64,000 nt of DNA from Trichoplax sp. H2 (lineage: Eukaryota; Placozoa; Uniplacotomia; Trichoplacea). Positions 61,958 to 64,000 of this stretch are shown here, piece after piece (the stretch's first letter is position 1; every line of letters begins with the position of its first letter). The translations under genes were made by a program, and so were the position numbers. The notes below the pieces were generated by a model. It was not told the DNA's origin. It saw only the letters and a list, made by a program, of their open reading frames with translations, and did not search any database. The stretch spans positions 248,001 through 312,000 of the forward strand of contig NOWV01000049.1 in assembly GCA_003344405.1 (NCBI GenBank), written 5' to 3'.

Positions 61958-62084
61958 TTATTTATTAGCGAAAAATTGATCATCCGCTTCATCATCTTTA
62001 CACTCTGGCGTAGGGATATAAGATGTAGAAGCAACTAGTTTAACGTAACTGACGAAAGGATTTACAGCTTCTATTCTTTTTCGA
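61958..62084 (-). CDS. Probable terminal exon of an unidentified minus-strand gene
   Basis: After a good acceptor (TTGTTTGGTATTCTAG on the minus strand) an open frame of 41 codons runs to a TAA at 61958. It reads RKRIEAVNPFVSYVKLVA and then TSYIPTPECKDDEADDQFFANK (split here), with an acidic C-terminus. Composition, acceptor and a stop overlapping AATAAA make it look like a real last exon. It enters in phase 2. Upstream exons should lie to the right (62.1 kb to beyond the window), but none could be joined; candidates near 62290-62330 and 63420-63500 do not fit in phase. The family is not recognised. Confidence 0.45.
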
Positions 62085-64000
62085 CTAGAATACCAAACAA
62101 TTTAACCGTCAAGTAGCTATAAATATAGTAATTCAGAATCTATCTTAACTTGAAAAATTCTAATACTGCAATAATGGAAAGTGGTACTTTTAAGAAATAA
62201 TTTCATCCTTTCTTCAATAACGAAACCTACTAAGTTTTCCAAGAAAAATTTTTAAATCATCGTTACTTAGGATATGATTTCAAATATAAACGTTACTATA
62301 CCTGCTAAATTAGTTATATTTTTATGGGGATTTTCTTCTTAACATACATAAAATTGAGGATCGAGAATAGAATTAAAGAACGAAAAATTTTAATAACGAT
62401 GTAAACTTCGAATTAACTTCTTCGCAATTCTTATATTCAATCGCTGTTCTTGATATTTTTAATGTCCAGGCTTTATTGATCTAATATTGATTCAATTTGA
62501 TTCTTAAGTGTTCACTAGGATACTAGAGTAACAGCAATTGATAATCATTAAATTTATAAAGAAGCATTCATTACTTTCAATAGAAGATGACAGATGTCGA
62601 AAACATCGAACAGAAACAGTGAATATATTAATTAGCTTTTGTTACTGTAAACTAAACCGACGATAATATTAGTAACAATTCTTAGAATAGCATGATCTCT
62701 ACCCTAATATCTTACTTTTTAATATCCTAACTATACAAATTATGTTCTAATACAAAATGCACCGATTGAAATGTCCACAACCTATCGTAATATTGACATC
62801 AATATAGTTATCGCAATTAAGGGCCAAGCTTGATAATATAAAAATACTGCTTCTGACATAATTCAGCGCTATTGCTTTCACTCAATCATCACACATTTAA
62901 CTATGTAATATAATAGTTTACAAAATTTTAATTATTTAAAGTTCTAATTATTAACACTTTTCAAATTTGATTTATCGGGCACTCATAATAACTATCATCA
63001 AAGATGAATTCCATTTAATTTAGCCCACGATCAATATCTAATCATGTAAAAACTTATGCAATTCAACAAAATTGCTTAATTTTTTAGTTGGTAAGAATTT
63101 GTATTATGTTACTAAAACAGGTATCATATAGAGTAACAATAGAAAATTCGATTAATCTCCTTATTTATAATATATACTTACAATCTGAACTACAAGAACT
63201 GGCGCTGTCTTAATTATGATTACCTCAAGTGATTCATAAATGCATTCATTGATATCAATTTCTATAACCCATAATTGTATTATCGAATAGATAAAGATAG
63301 GAAATTTGGTAAAAATTAAAAAATAATCGTAATTTAAACCTCCACCTTCTTAGTCTAGAAATTGTAGATTAAAATAAATTAACCGATCATTGAATTCCAT
63401 TCTAGTAATTGATGTACGAATGTCATAAGGAGTATAGCTTCTGTTCAATAAGATATGATGTAAGGTATTTTTTGGCGTCGCAATTTTCAAGTAAATATCT
63501 CAATTTTATGTATCAAAACTAGATTTATTTATAGTAATCACGCTATTATTAGCACTTTTAGATATCCAATGGTATTTTTAAGTCCTCATTTTAAACTGAA
63601 ATAGATGAATACATGTTAAAAAAATACTGTATATAATCCGGTGAATATAGAAACAGAGCCTGGATCAATTATATCATTTAACGTCACATATTAGTAATAA
63701 AGGACCACTTTTTATTACAGCTCTTTTCAGTAAGTACATAAAGAAGACCAAAATGTAAATATGTAGATGATGAATTCAGCTATACTTAGGATAAAAACCC
63801 TATTTTTTATGTTGTAACTGCTGAATTTTATCATAATTAGCATAATATAGAGTATTTTAAGAATTCTCTAATTGTTATCGTGCTGTAATCAAGGAAGATA
63901 ATTGCCTTAACGAAGAATTGAATTAGATTACCATGTTAGTATGATTGGTCATGTGCTACAGGGAGAGCATTGCAATTGAACTTTGGGTAAAAACTTACAA
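62085..64000. other. AT-rich stretch at the right end
   Basis: It probably contains introns and possibly exons of the minus-strand gene ending at 61958. Weak coding-like segments occur at about 62370-62460 and 63400-63500 on the minus strand (for example IATPKNTLHHILLNRSYT), but more than one frame is open and no model could be built. Confidence 0.35.

Noticed and set aside
1-64000. tRNA, rRNA, CRISPR and bacterial-type signals
   Set aside because: No cloverleaf with a GTTCGA-type T-loop, no rRNA core and no regularly spaced CRISPR repeats were seen; a covariance-model scan would be needed to exclude degenerate tRNAs.

Overview
The window looks like nuclear DNA from an early-branching animal, most likely a placozoan (Trichoplax-like). 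The evidence is AT-rich sequence, animal gene families (a COE/EBF factor, an animal-type ceramide synthase, rhodopsin-class receptors), short GT-AG introns of about 100-1600 bp, and 20-N scaffold gaps. The species is an inference from gene content; no species-diagnostic marker was tested.

Four spliced genes could be rebuilt exon by exon with all phases closing. From left to right: (1) a 12-exon COE/EBF transcription factor on the minus strand (9804 down to 3547, 529 aa), with exact zinc knuckle, IPT and helix-loop-helix; (2) an 11-exon ribose-5-phosphate isomerase A on the plus strand (16237-18229, 234 aa); (3) a two-exon membrane-anchored short-chain dehydrogenase of the RDH/HSD17B6 type (19819-20993); (4) a six-exon ceramide synthase 1-like enzyme on the plus strand (39541-43574, 373 aa). 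Three intronless rhodopsin-class GPCRs (32007-32960 plus; 47721-48800 minus; 58776-60014 minus) form a related family. They share opsin-like extracellular loop 2 features, but have asparagine where opsins carry the retinal-binding lysine and lack the acidic residue of the E/DRY motif.

Between genes lie long AT-rich deserts (about 11 kb at 21.0-32.0 kb, 10 kb at 48.8-58.8 kb). The main repeat domain runs from 35.3 to 39.5 kb. It holds a roughly 150-bp tandem array broken by an N gap, an embedded 106-bp doublet, and a dense field of GTACTGTAC-type palindromes with a short tandem array directly upstream of the ceramide synthase start. Smaller diverged tandem repeats lie at 15.2, 45.6 and 60.0 kb, and there are several well-formed hairpins. 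Two gaps near 61 kb are associated with an identical 138-bp duplication that is probably an assembly artefact.

The genes do not form a pathway. RPIA (pentose phosphate) and the dehydrogenase lie in tandem 1.6 kb apart; the others are separate. A minus-strand terminal exon at 61958-62084 and several open stretches (0.1-1.1, 14.2, 18.3-18.95 and 44.5-44.9 kb) hint at further genes that could not be resolved by reading alone. No tRNA, rRNA, CRISPR array or viral gene was recognised.
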